Below, in pieces: positions 23,665-35,640 of a DNA stretch of 64,000 nt (position 1 is the first letter of the stretch; each line of letters opens with the position of its first letter). Source of the DNA: Siphonodentalium dalli (taxonomy: Eukaryota > Mollusca > Scaphopoda > Gadilida > Siphonodentaliidae); contig CP136061.1 in the NCBI GenBank assembly GCA_032622095.1, positions 263,534,077 to 263,598,076 on the forward strand, given 5' to 3'. The position numbers and the translations under genes were made by a program. Below the pieces are notes generated by a model, which made no database searches, was not told the origin of the DNA, and was given only the letters and a program-made list of their open reading frames with translations.

Positions 23665-23841
23665 TTGATAAATGAGTGGATGTTATCGAGAAGATTAGCT
23701 GTTTCTTTGAAGGGTGTCGGTAATTCAGAAGAGATATCGTGGGCCAGCTGTTCTGTGGGTGGAGTTTGTGGTTGTGATGAATCCTGATGAGCCGGGGCTG
23801 GATGTCACCATCAGTGCTGTCAATAGTTCCTTTATATTCAT
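23665..23841 (-). CDS. Candidate exon of unknown gene
   Basis: On the minus strand cactttcag precedes 23841 and GTGAGTT follows 23665. One frame is open throughout; another gives SSQPQTPPTEQLAHDISSEL leading into FKETANLLDNIHSFIK up to the donor, which looks more protein-like but has a stop upstream. So either the acceptor is further in or a frame change exists. Proline/glutamine/serine content resembles the other minus-strand pieces at 24718-25424 and 12304-13120. Confidence 0.35.
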
Positions 23842-23894
23842 CTGAAAGTGTAGTGGATGCGTGAGTAACCTATTGGTGATCTGGGCAAATAGTG

Positions 23895-24004
23895 CCTGAC
23901 ATTTGCAGAATGAGGTACCCAGAGGGTGAATTTAGTGACGCTATCCCACACAGCAGGCTAGCATGACTAAATTCACGCTATAGGGACATCATTCTGCTTC
24001 AGGC
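23895..24004. mobile_element. Palindromic MITE, copy 1
   Basis: Near-perfect fold-back: GCAGAATGAGG ... GGTGAATTTAGT on the left, ACTAAATTCAC ... CATTCTGC on the right. Copies at 24192-24303 and 37211-37320 share stem and loop sequence. Confidence 0.75.
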
Positions 24005-24191
24005 TCATCTACTGAAAAGTATCTCTAGTCTCAAATTAATATTATTTTTGGTTACTTTTTCCCTTCTATTCAGTTTCTATATCACATAAATTGCAGAAGA
24101 TAAATTGCTTAATCAAGGTGACTAATGGGTGAAAATCAGCAACCTTAAACTGGGGAACTTCAATCTGATCCTAGGTCTCACATAGCAGTTG

Positions 24192-24303
24192 AGGCCTAAG
24201 CAGAATGAGGTTAGCAGAGGGTGAATTTGGTGATGCGAGCCCACCGTGCGGGATAGCATGACTAAATTACCCCTCTGCGGACCTCATTCTGCAAATGTCA
24301 GAC
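24192..24303. mobile_element. Palindromic MITE, copy 2
   Basis: GCAGAATGAGG, gggtgaatttggt, then actaaattacccctctgc and CCTCATTCTGC. Same family as 23895-24004, only 190 bases away. Confidence 0.75.
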
Positions 24304-24717
24304 ACACTATTTCAATCAATACATTCTGATACATTGAAATTTAATTGAATACAATGAACAAACTGTAGGTATTTTTGCTCTGGACTAGAGAGAGTATACA
24401 GTCTCTATATTTATAATTATTACATGTCCAAATACAAACAAAAGTGATATTATTCTCAGCTTTTCCAATCAACATTCGTTGTTTTGCAATGATTTTAATA
24501 TCACAAACTTCTGAAATTCTTGTTACGTTGCCATAACAACATTAACATAATTAAATCATGCGCCACCTAGGAGAATCAAGGATCACTTGAAGGTTCAAAT
24601 AGGCTATGTCCGTTTAAATATATCATACCGATTAAGACATGTTATATACTGCCCTGCTGAACTGGCGGCCAAATTCGGCACAGATCATTCAGAGATATTA
24701 TAGACTAACCTGCTGAA

Positions 24718-25424
24718 TTAGCGCCCTGAATCTGAATAAGTGTTCTGAGTAACATAGTTTAACTGAGGTCCAGTCAATCTTTGTGAACCGATTGGCTGAT
24801 TTATCACAAAGGTACGAGGAAGAGTGCTGCCCCCGGGCATAGAACCGTCAATCATTTATGAAGCTCCGCTAATCATCTGATTTTGTTGAGCAACCATACC
24901 CATCTGTTGTGGGGCCATGCATGCCCATATGTTGACCAGTCACCCACTCTCATAGGGTGATTCTGCTGTGAAGCCACGCCCATATGTTGATTAGATGATG
25001 TTGAGATTGATTGAACATAGTCCGAGGATTATTAGTTTGATTATAGCCATTTGGCACACAGGTTTGCTGCATTAACGGAACAATCTGTCTGTGAACATTA
25101 GTTGAAGATGGCGTCTGGCTATTAACCAGATATCCTTGAGAAGACACTGGATTCACATTATTATACGGATACTGTGGATACCCCTGGGAACCAGTAGTTC
25201 CATGTTGAGACTGAGAACCAGTCATTCCAGGTTGCGGCGGCCTCATATTCTGATGCTGTGCAGAGATTGTAGCAGGTCGCTTTGTACTTGGTCACACGAA
25301 TCCACTGCAATTCATGGTTTTCGGAGCAGTGTTCTGAGCTGACGGACCAGATTTTTTTCGGACTTGGGTTTGTGTCATTCATTATTAGTGAGACGTCAGG
25401 AACCATTGGCTGGATTATGGTAAA
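24718..25424 (-). pseudogene. Exon-like block rich in Q, N, P, S with several breaks
   Basis: A good acceptor (cttctgattacag) ends at 25425. Following coding-like pieces are VPDVSLIMNDTNPSPK, PATISAQHQNMRPPQPGMTG, SQGYPQYPYNNVNPVSSQGY, APQQMGMVAQQNQMISGAS and GSTLPRTFVINQPIGSQRL, to a TAA at 24718-24720. Two in-frame stops and at least two frame changes intervene. The low-complexity make-up is typical of transcription coactivator tails, but no family can be named. May belong with 12304-13120, 18556-18773 and 23665-23841 to one large minus-strand gene, or be its pseudogene. Confidence 0.4.
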
Positions 25425-25934
25425 CTGTAATCAGAAGGTTAACATTAATTAATTAATTAAAGATGTATTCAGGGTTCCAGACCAATTTTTACAAAACCTA
25501 TTTAACTTTTTATTGTGGTCGCTCGGGCAGTTTTCACTAAATTTGTCTGCCAACGCTACAGCGCTGTATCCAATAACACCCACTACATTCTTTCTTTTTG
25601 ATGATTTATTCCCATAACAAATACGAATGTATTCTAATTTATTTATTATCACAAAATATGCCAAGAATATGAGACTAGCCTACATAGCACATTAATTCAG
25701 CCCAATATCAGATTTACAAGCACTTAGCAACTAATTGATATAAATAAATGGCTTCATATGCAATTCGGCTGAACTTTTAAAAGCACAACAAATTATTCTG
25801 CTGATCGCTTTCAGTGATTTAGGCCAGATTAGGTCAACAAATTATGATGTCATGTTCGTGTTACGGTCTGTGTTATTGGGGTATGAAACGGGTCACCCAA
25901 TTGGCAGTTGACCAATCACCGAACAGGATTTAGT

Positions 25935-27064
25935 GTAACAAAGATAAGATAAGATAAGATACGTTTTAATGTCTTTAAGACACACATTTGTGTAGGACAA
26001 CCTACATATATAGATAAAAAAAACAGGAATACATGGTATATATGTGATATACATGTAACAAGTGACAGATTAACACAGATTGTAAAGATATAGAAATTAG
26101 AATATCAAATTATTTGAGTTATTACTGGACATTGGTCATCTACGGAAAGATGTGTTGTACCATGTGGTACATCACCACCACCGTAGCTGACCAATGCCCA
26201 GCATGAGTATGGCGTTTATATAGGATTATGAGCCTGTAAAGGAGTTGTCCGGCACTAACAGGTGACCAAAAACCAGCGGGGATAGCATAAGAAAACAGTC
26301 CTAAGACCATTTATTTCCATTATGGTCCCCAATGGATTCAGGCCACATGAGAGACCGGAACACACCCGTACGCTTCCTACCATCACAAACTATGGTTTTA
26401 ATATATATAATGTTATAGTTAACCAATGAGATGTAAACGGTCAGTTGAAATTAAAGTCACGATAGATGACAGTGAGCTGAACGGCACATATTTTCCACTA
26501 GAGTTAAAAAATACGGAGAGATATATCGATTAAAATAGGTGAGAGGATGTCTTTGACTATTGTGTAGGTTCAGTGGTTATGTGGTGATTATAAGGCTAGC
26601 ACCAACTTATCGTAGTGTACCATGGACAGTAAGGTGATGTTATTCCCTTCGACCTGGATGACACCGTTCGATCACGTACTACGACACCACAGTCAAAGGC
26701 TACCCACACCCTAGACATTAAATCAAAGTTATATACAAAGCAAACTCTCCTAATTGCATCATGAAACTACACAATCGCCTACTTTGTTAATAGTACTTAT
26801 AGATAGAACTTTCAGATTTTTTATATCTATTAAAATACTCTGATTGAATAGCCTTGGTCCATACTGTGTTGTTACCTTTGGGATCAATTTGGTTAGAAAA
26901 ATCATTCGAGAGTACTATTCCTGTATAACAGAAACTGTCCGAGCCAAAAGGACCTACATGAGGGATTGTGATTTTTTGTTGCCCTGATCTTAATTCATAG
27001 CTACAGTAAGAGCTAACTGTGGTAAAGTGTTCAGAGAGATATTTTGGAGCCTTTGAGTGCACTA
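25935..27064 (-). mobile_element. 5'-truncated CR1/L2-like LINE 3' end
   Basis: The minus-strand frame 26787-27062 matches the typical C-terminus of LINE ORF2: APKYLSEHFTTVSS, then YELRSGQQKITIP, then GSDSFCYTGIVLSND. It breaks off at about 27064. Downstream in element direction, the sequence ends at a short (TTATC)n run (25942-25960, GATAA on the plus strand), a usual LINE tail. Clade call is from motif memory only; the ~820-bp stretch between is assumed to be 3' UTR. Confidence 0.55.
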
Positions 27065-27329
27065 TGTAAATATTTGCCTACAAAGGAGTTTAAAGTCGTT
27101 TATTTTGATCGTAATTAAATATCCATGGTGAAATCTAAATTGAATTTTCTCATGATTGAGGGTGACAACAACGTAACAGTTCTCCTTCTTGGTATGCTCC
27201 AAAGTTGGATGTGTGATTTTTTTCCTAAAAATAGCACCTAAAAATTGTCCCGGTGATGTGATAAGAAATTCTAATTAAAATTTAATTAACTGATAAATAC
27301 CTTTCCTGACAGTAGTCCTCGTTTCATAT

Positions 27330-27690
27330 CGATTGTATACCCGAGCGCAGGGTTCGAGATGACTCAGTATATCAAAGTCATTGAAATGACTTTGTTTATG
27401 ACATTGTAAAATCAGGGTACGAGTTGACTTGGTCTTGGTAAACTGTAGTCACATCACTCCACGAGTTGACTATGTTAATGTCCATAAAATAATATGATAA
27501 ACTCAAAGTGACTCAGGGTACGAGTTGACTTAGTTTTTGGACAACTGTATAAGATGTATACTACGAAATTGTAAAATTGGTGACTCAGGGTACGAGTTGA
27601 CTTTGTTGTAGAAACTGTTGCAAAAGTTTACATCACCAACACACGGGGACAGTCTGAGTATGGTATACGAGTTGGTGTAAAAACTATGCA
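27330..27690. repeat. Irregular repeats of CAGGGTACGAGTTGACT
   Basis: The motif (c)agggtacgagttgacttNg recurs four to five times at spacings near 90 bases. A related cluster with gggtacgaaatgact is at 30007-30112. Non-coding. Confidence 0.6.
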
Positions 27691-28856
27691 CCTATATACG
27701 GTAGGGGTCAATCAAACCCTTCAAGATATGTTTCCCATGATAATAGTTGCACTCGACATATTATGTAAATTGTGACTCTGAGTACAGGTTGATCAAGTCT
27801 GATCATTCGTAAGTAAAATCGTTGGGTCAATATTTAAACGTACGTTGCCACCCGTCCACAAACATTTTGCCCCATGCAGAGTGACACTCCCATCCCAGTG
27901 CAAGACCTGACTTAGTTTATGAACACTTTGCAATGATTGAACCAGCTTATCTGAACATCTGGGTATGATATACTGCATAATATAAATGGGAAGAGAGAAT
28001 GCATATGGATATACAATAAAATTTATTCATTGACTGTTTGGAACAATTAACTTAGAACCTCGAGTGAAACAAAAAATGCATTAACATTCTGATCAAATGA
28101 CGAGAATAAATAGGTAGAAGTTTTCTGTTATAATTATCTTGTAAATTTTCCAAAGCCAGCGATAAACGCATATTCAATTTCCTTTTTAATCATTGTTTTT
28201 ATGTAAATAACATTTATTTGAACACAACAGGGTCGAGGATTAGAGTCTTCCCTCATCTTGGGTGGTGTTCATTTAGATGAAGACAAGGAGAGGTGTGACA
28301 ACTGTCCTTAACATGACAAGAGGTTGCAATGACCAATTGGAATCAGTTTTAGTTAGTGACTTGTGATTTCGCGGTAAAAATATCAGAAAATTCTGCCATT
28401 GCTCTATGGACTGTAGTTCTATTCACATCTATGCATACGGTAGGTTTACTATTAACTGACGTTTCTCTTTTCATCTAAAATAAAACATAAATTAGTTTAA
28501 ATTAAAGTATTTTCAATGTATAGATTGTTCATAAAAAGTCTTGAGACCCAATTCAAATTGTCAAACAACTTTTTGTATAACCATTTCTAAAAAGAGATCA
28601 TAAATGGGTCTGCAGTGAACTGAATTAATATTTTATGTTGATCATTCAGTACCTGCAGACGGAGATCCCTATTTGTATGTGATAATGGTTAATGGTAATA
28701 CGACATGATAGATAACAGATTCTCCGGCACCAAATTCACCTTTGACATTTCCCCTTGTTTTCATCACCAGTTCTAGACGATTCAGGTATGTGGCATCTGC
28801 AAATGCCAATATGATAATCTTGCATAGCTCATGGTTGATGGTATGTATTTTGAATG
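27691..28856. other. No secure gene
   Basis: A 64-codon minus-strand frame (28669-28863) contains LNRLELVMKTRGNVKGEFG and is followed by a donor-like CTGCAG/GTACTG, but its start abuts the inverted-repeat element at 28857 and no good acceptor is seen. The rest is AT-rich. Confidence 0.35.
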
Positions 28857-29877
28857 AGGCCACACTTTTTTATTTTTCTGCTTTACAGATTTTTTTAACT
28901 TTGTTTTGGTAGGGTCGGTCGGAAAAAAAATAAAAATAAAAATGCTTGAATCATTTTTTTTTTTTAGACATTCCCTAAGGTGGTAACTGTGTCTTTATAA
29001 TTCTCTGTCAGTCATTTATAGAGAACACTTTTTGGATGTATATCACAAAATTCAAATCCAGTACTATTATTTGAAACATAGCTCAGATTATTGAAAAAAT
29101 CCAGAAATAAAGGGTTTGTTTTTGTTCAAAATTTTAATTATTGAATAAATGGACTCCCCCATTCAGTTATAATGTATACATTGAAAAAGTCCATTATTCA
29201 TCTGGATGGATGTCATGGAAAAATAAGTAGCCGACAGATAATATATTTGCAGAAGGTTTCCTATTAGTTGGTGGGAAATGTTCAGATAATAAGTTTAGAA
29301 CTTGTTGAATTTATTATCTGAACATTTCCTAAGGAATCTACTTGTCCGGTCAATGAGTATTTAGTATAGAGAGGGTTAATACATACATGGGAATGATGAG
29401 ATTAGTGGTAGTGATAAAAAGTGAATGCGTAACTTGAACAAACCCACATACTCATTAGTTTGTCATTCCTATCTTAAGAAACCTTGTGGACTGTTATTGG
29501 TCTTCAGTCATAAAGATCACCATAAATTCCCAGGAATACAAAATGTATTCTAAAGGCCATTTAAAGTTTTAAAGAGATGTCAAGATTTATAGAAAGCATA
29601 CAGGTATCTTGTTGGCCGACACATAAACTCAAGCTGACTTCTCAGTTTTCATTTTGGATGTAGTTAAAAGAAATTAAAGCCAGAGATATCTATAGTTGGT
29701 GTGTCCTATGTATCTTTAATCAGTGAAATGTGGTTAGATAATTTGTTACTAATAAGCAGAAACAGCTGTGGCTGTTAAAATAAAAATAAAACTTATATTT
29801 GATTTTTATTTCTTTGTCCAGCCACAGAAAACAGGGTCGGCGATTCCGTAAAGCAGTAAAATAAAAAAGTTTGGCCT
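28857..29877. mobile_element. 1.0-kb element with about 30-bp inverted ends
   Basis: Left end AGGCCACACTTTTTTATTTT then TCTGCTTTACAG; right end, inverted, AGGCCAAACTTTTTTATTTT then ACTGCTTTACGG. The agreement continues into a gggtcgg block on each side. No target duplication is clear. It contains a smaller perfect hairpin at 29272-29331. No coding capacity; superfamily unknown. Confidence 0.6.
29272..29331. repeat. 19-bp-stem hairpin
   Basis: GGAAATGTTCAGATAATAA and TTATTATCTGAACATTTCC form a perfect stem around a 20-base loop. The left arm also occurs, singly, near 17722. Confidence 0.85.
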
Positions 29878-30459
29878 GATTTATGAGTGGGGCCTACGTA
29901 CACAGAAGCCCACCAGAATGCCAGATGATGCTATGTTAGGTTTCGTTCGTCGTTTACAGTGCATCGTCTGGTGTTCTGGTGCTCTTCTTGTCATTTCTGA
30001 AGGAGGATACGAGATGACTCACAGGGTACGAAATGACTCAAGACCAGAGGGAACGAGAAGACCAAATCGGGTTCGAGATGGTAGGGTACGAAAATGCGAG
30101 GGTACGAAATGACTGTAACCCGTCAGTTCTGGTATGCACTTTCGTTCAGTGTCTGTATTCTTGCAAAGATATAAATTAAAGGTGGCCTCTAAATTTCCTT
30201 ATTGATATCCAAACAAGATGGAGAAGTTTTATACATCTCTATACTTTTATACACATATGTATAGAGAGAGAGATAATCTGTTATTAACGTGACATGCGCA
30301 TCTACAATACATAAATATATTACATACACAAATAATGATATTGCACCCGGCCACATGGGGCCTATAAGTCATCCGTATCTATATATCGGGAAAACACATA
30401 TATATCATGAGAGTGATCGTTAACAATTATATATAATATGGAGTTTACCATTCCAATAG

Positions 30460-32358
30460 TTATTTATAGAGACAATTTTTTCTTTTCATAAAGGCCTCAA
30501 AAAGGAATTTTGCTAACTGACGTGGATATGAAATTATTTCAGTCAATGCGTCATTGTTATTTTCATCAGTACTAGAAATATCAACGGGAATAGAATTCAG
30601 GAGCCGAGACCTTAAGTGTGTGTAAGCGGGCAGCGCAAAAGAAAGTGGCTTTCATCCTCTATTTCTTGCAGGTCGCACAGAGTACAAATTTGTTCATCAA
30701 CTTTCTCATTTCGAAATCTGCCAGTTTCTATTTTCAGTTGAAGTATTGCGCAACGAAATTGAGCCAAGATCGATCGGTGCGATTTGTCAATGTTCATACT
30801 GATATATTTCTCAGTTTCATAGATTTTCTTGTATAATCTGTAAGTTCGTAGCTTTGGGATATAGTTCAGTTTTTCTAGCCATTTATCTGCACGAATTTGA
30901 GTGAGTTTCAATTCTAGATCGGTAATATTACATGTTTGTATATTTTCAAAGGTGGATATCATTCCAGCTTCGGTAAGAATATCAGAGAAATTGGCGCTCC
31001 AACCATCTGATATTTCCATGAGATCCCATAAGAAAACTTTGTTAACAAGTCGTTCGATCATCAGACAATTTAATAAGATGGTTCCAAAGTCTAGCCATAT
31101 TGACCTATCGGCGTAATCTACATGTTTGGATACCAATTTCGCCTTCAATGGCTAATAGCGGACAAAATCGATGGACGTCAAGGAAATACCTGAATGTTCT
31201 GTTTTGAACCATGTCTATACAAGCGTATTTTCTGTATCCCCAGACACCAGATGAATAATCCATAATTGGGCTAACACAGTTTTGGAAAATTTTACCAAAA
31301 GTTTTGAAACATTTGTCCTTATATGTGTGAACATTTGATATAATGGCCCCGAGGGATCTACCTGCTGACTTTGATAGAGTTTCAGTTGTCATATCGAAAC
31401 TACCAAACTCATGGAAAATAACACCAAGATATTTATATTGATCAGTCATATTTACAGCTTGATTTTCGAAAATTAAACTATTATTAGTTCTTTGAATGTG
31501 TTTCTTTCTAAAATGGACAACTTTCGTTTTTTCTAAATTAACTGTCATGCGCCATTTTCTACACCAGTTTTGAACTGTTTTCAAAATTGTTTGCATATCA
31601 GTTTCTGACTCAGCCTTTAAAGCAATGTCATCAGCATACATAAGCGAAGATATCTTGAATTCCTCTAGATTCACTCCCAATTTCTAAATGTTTAATATCT
31701 GAAATAAGATCGTTAACGAATATGTTAAAGAGTGTCGTGGATAGACTGTCGCCTTGTTTTACACCAAAGAAACATCTGAAAGGTGCTGATGTGTTGCCAT
31801 TTATTCGAACACGTGAAAAAGTGTTCTGATACATGCTTTTGATAGACTGGTACATGTTGCCATCCAAGCCACCCTTAAGTAGCTTAAATAGCAGCATGTC
31901 TCGATCAACGCAATCAAAGGCTATAAAAGTTGTAAAAATCTGTTTTTTGCCTCTTATAAGAGCTGATAACATAAAGATATTATTTAAAGCCATTCTGTTC
32001 ATCTTCTAGAATTTCATTCATTTCTAAATATTCAATCAATCTATTATTCAATAAACAACTGTAAAGTTTGCTACATGTAGGCATCAGAGATATTCCTCGG
32101 TAATTTAATGGGATTCTGGGATCACTACTCTTATCCTTTGGTATAGGGCATATCAGAGATTGCTTCCACACTGAGGGAAATATGCCTGTATCAAATATAA
32201 AGTTAAATAAATTGTGTAGAACTGGTTTAACACTTTCACATTTTAGACATTCGTATGGGATGTTATCTGGGCCGAAAGACGTTTTATTCTTGGCATTCAT
32301 TAGAACTTGGGAAATTTCCTCAATGGTAATGGGTCTGTTTACTCTCCAATTAGTTTCA
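30460..32358 (-). pseudogene. 5'-truncated LINE ORF2: reverse transcriptase and C-terminal zinc knuckle
   Basis: Non-LTR retrotransposon polymerase. Reading from about 32358: RPITIEEISQVL, FGPDNIPYECLK, NYRGISLMPTCSKLY (RT motifs 1-2), then AFDCVDRDMLLFKL, GVKQGDSLSTTLFNIFVNDL, and catalytic YADDIAL near 31630. The C-terminal part has CTLCDLQEIEDESHFLLRCP, a CCHC-like knuckle usual in this group, and ends at TAA 30460-30462. Frame breaks occur near 31990, 31665, 31140 and 30625, and part of the motif-A region is lost. The N-terminal endonuclease is absent, as expected from 5' truncation at insertion. Dead copy; clade not resolved. Confidence 0.85.
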
Positions 32359-34589
32359 TATATATATATGTGTATATGTGTCCAGGGCCCTGGGATATGG
32401 TAGCAGGGGAAATCTGGGCTGAGGAAATGGGACCCTAAATATTAAAATCAACTGACAGTTCAACAGGGGAAATTTTGGCTAGGGGAATGAGGGGATCCCA
32501 TGCCGGTATAGCGGAAACCCTGACTATGGGCAACTCGCATATGTAAGAGAATGCATTGGCACAGGGTTTTTCGGAAAATTTCAGGACGCTCCAGTCATGG
32601 AAGGGTTAAGATATCCTTATGGAGCCTCCCACAGATACAAGATGCCACATGTATGGGGCTAACTGCAGGTAGTGACTCACCTGTGCCTTCTGATGAACGG
32701 GAGTGCATCTTGGAATCATGTCTCCCATTGGTGTTGGAGACAGAAATACATTGCTAAAGGTTTCTGTGGGTTCTCTGAGGAGTTACTGAAACATAAATTC
32801 ATTGCTGAAGGCTTCTATGGGATGTCTGAACAGAAATTGATTGGAATAATGTCCCCCATTGTTAGAGGCTTCTGTAGGAATACAAGCTCAGACAAAGTTG
32901 AGACCAGCCAGACAGACAGACATATCCCCATAACTTCAGCATATAAATAACAGTGCAAACATCGACATCGCGGCTTCAAGTTTTGCTTTGAAATTTCCAA
33001 TAAATTGACATCGTGGCTTGGAGTTTTTGCTTGAGATTTCCAATATATTGTGTATATATAGCTCATACAATCAACATAGTTTTTGTTGGAGATTTCCATT
33101 TAAATCAACCCATACGATCATTTTTCAAGGATATTGGTTGATTTTTAAGTGCTTTTGGAGGAATTAAATCTCTATTTTTCAATGCTTTGACCTTTTCCAA
33201 TGTTTACTGTAAAGTTTTAATTAAACTTTGGTATCATACTGGACCATCATCGGTAATTCTACTGTAACAGTAGAATTAGAATTAGAACTACATAACAATG
33301 GTTTTGACATGCAAAATATAATCATTGGAGAATTATTAATACTGAATATTATTAATAAATAATAAATTATTAATAAATAATGTGAAGAAAATGTACCCAT
33401 TGATGTTTAACAAATTTATAGTCCAGGAACATGTTTTAGAGTTATTTCCCTTCTACTGTACTTACTATGGCCTGACATTTATTTACTTGCTTCATACCAA
33501 CATTTTTCTCTGTATATGTACTGGTATATATAATATCACTTAGTCTATTGAATAACTAACTATTTCTGTTTAAATTTGATACAACCAGACAGCTGATGCA
33601 TGGCTCGGGAAGCCTGATAAATACTTTTTGCTGATATATTGTACATATATATGTTGCTGTACGGTTGGTGGGTGGAATGATATTTATGATGTTTACGGTA
33701 GTTTTAGTGTATTATGCATAGCTACCGGGGACATGCAAAGACTTCATATAATTCCTGAATAATGTCTGCTACTAAGTGGGGCTCCTAACGGGAACATGCA
33801 AAGACTTCATCTAATTACAGAATGTAGTCTTCTCCCGAGTGAGGCTACCCAATGGGAACAAAAGCATCGCTGGGGCATGGCTAAATATGCCTCTATCTTT
33901 ACTTGTAAAATTGTTATTAAATAAGAGCTGTAACTCATGAAAAATATTTGAGCTCTTTTCGAAACACACATACCAACTTTCGTTCCGATAAAATAATCCA
34001 AATTGAAGTTATCAAATTGTTAACAGACAGACAGACAGCCAAATTTGCCAATGGCAAAAATAATTCACATTTGGCAAAAAATATTTTCATTTGGCAAAAG
34101 TTTTGGCAAGTCACTTTCACTTTTAATTCCTCAAGAAATTTGAAAAATATTGGCTAATCAATACCATTCATTTCAGGAAACTATCACAATATAATTATAT
34201 TAGTGGTGTTTTATAAGGTTTAGGAAAAGTTAACACCTTTATTAAGATGCAGTTTATCTGATAGCATTAGTATCGATGGTTGAAGGGTTACCAGTATTTA
34301 GTGTGGTGGTGATGTTTACATAGCTAATCCTATTGTAATGTGCCCTTCTGATGAAGCAACCCTTCACAATTTTATTGTCCGGTTTATTGTTGTATGATAA
34401 ACCACAAAATAAGACTCAATTTTGCAGAAAATGATACTATCAGGGATAGCATTTGGCAAATTCTAAAAGAATTTGGCAAAAAATATTTTCATTTGGCAAA
34501 TTATTTGGCAAAAGTAAATTTTGGTCCAGCGCGGACCCTGCAGATAGACAGACAGCTGAACATACAGACTAATAACATAATATGGACAT
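32359..34589. other. No gene; scattered GAGCC/GGGGCTCC repeat pieces
   Basis: 32520-32590 (gggcaactcgcatatgtaag...cagggtttttcggaaaa) recurs at 36665-36830. 33770-33860 has ggggctcctaacgggaacat and related sequence. A tract near 34040-34110 and 34440-34510 repeats atttggcaaa. No reading frame of interest. Confidence 0.5.
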
Positions 34590-35640
34590 ATAATAATACT
34601 TACCCATCTTTAGGTGAGCCCTACACATGACTGTAACTCATGGGGAATAATACTTACCCAGCTTTAGGTGAGCCTACACATGACTAATTCATGGGGCTCC
34701 CAATGGGGAATAATACTTACCCAGCTTTAGGTGAGCCTACACATGACTGTGACTCATGGGGCTCCTAATGGGGAATAATACTTAACCAGCTTTAGGTGAG
34801 CCCTACACATGACTGACTCATGGGGCTCCTAATGGGGAATAATACTTAACCAGCTTTAGGTGAGCCCTACACATGACTGACTCATGGGGCTCCTAATGGG
34901 GAATAATACTTAACCAGCTTTAGGTGAGCCCTACACATGATTGTAACTCATGGGGCTCCTAATGGGGAATAATACTTAACCAGCTTTATGTGAGCCCCAC
35001 ACATGACTGACTCATGGGGCTCCTAATGGGGAATAATACTTAACCAGCTTTAGGTGAGCCCTACACATGACTGACTCATGGGGCTCCTAATGGGGAATAA
35101 TACTTACCCAGCTTTAGGTGAGCCTACACATGATTGTAACTCATGGGGCTCCTAATGGGGAATAATACCTACCCAGCTTTAGGTGAGCCTACACATGATT
35201 GTAACTCATGGGGCTCCTAATGGGGAATAATACCTACCCAGCTTTAGGTGAGCCTACACATGATTGTAACTCACGGGGCTCCTAATGGGGAATAATACTT
35301 ACCCAGCTTTAGGTGAGCCTACACATGATTGTAACTCATGGGGCTCCTAATGGGAATAATACTTACCCAGCTTTAGGTGAGCCTACACATGATTGTAACT
35401 CATGGGGCTCCTAATGGGGAATAATACTTAACCAGCTTTAGGTGAGCCCTACACATGACTGACTCATGGGGCTCCTAATGGGGAATAATACTTACCCAGC
35501 TTTAGGTGAGCCTACACATGATTGTAACTCATGGGGCTCCTAATGGGGAATAATACCTACCCAGCTTTAGGTGAGCCTACACATGATTGTAACTCATGGG
35601 GCTCCTAATGGGAATAATACTTACCCAGCTTTAGTTTAAA
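34590..35640. repeat. Minisatellite, about 17 units of 63-66 bp
   Basis: Unit: gggaataatacttacccagc, tttaggtgagccctacacat, gactgactcatggggctcct, aat. Units vary mainly at acttaccc / acttaacc / acctaccc and by the presence of gac or gattgtaac. On the minus strand most units contain AGCTGG followed by GTAAGTAT or GTAGGTAT, a good 5' splice-site match; about six have TTAAGT instead. Degenerate extra units continue at 35785-35990. Confidence 0.9.

Noticed and set aside
27345-27365. tRNA B-box-like GGGTTCGAGAT (also near 30048)
   Set aside because: No A-box or cloverleaf partner nearby; part of a GGGTACGAGATGACT repeat.
34590-35640. CRISPR-like regular spacing
   Set aside because: Units are contiguous without unique spacers, in an animal genome; it is a minisatellite.
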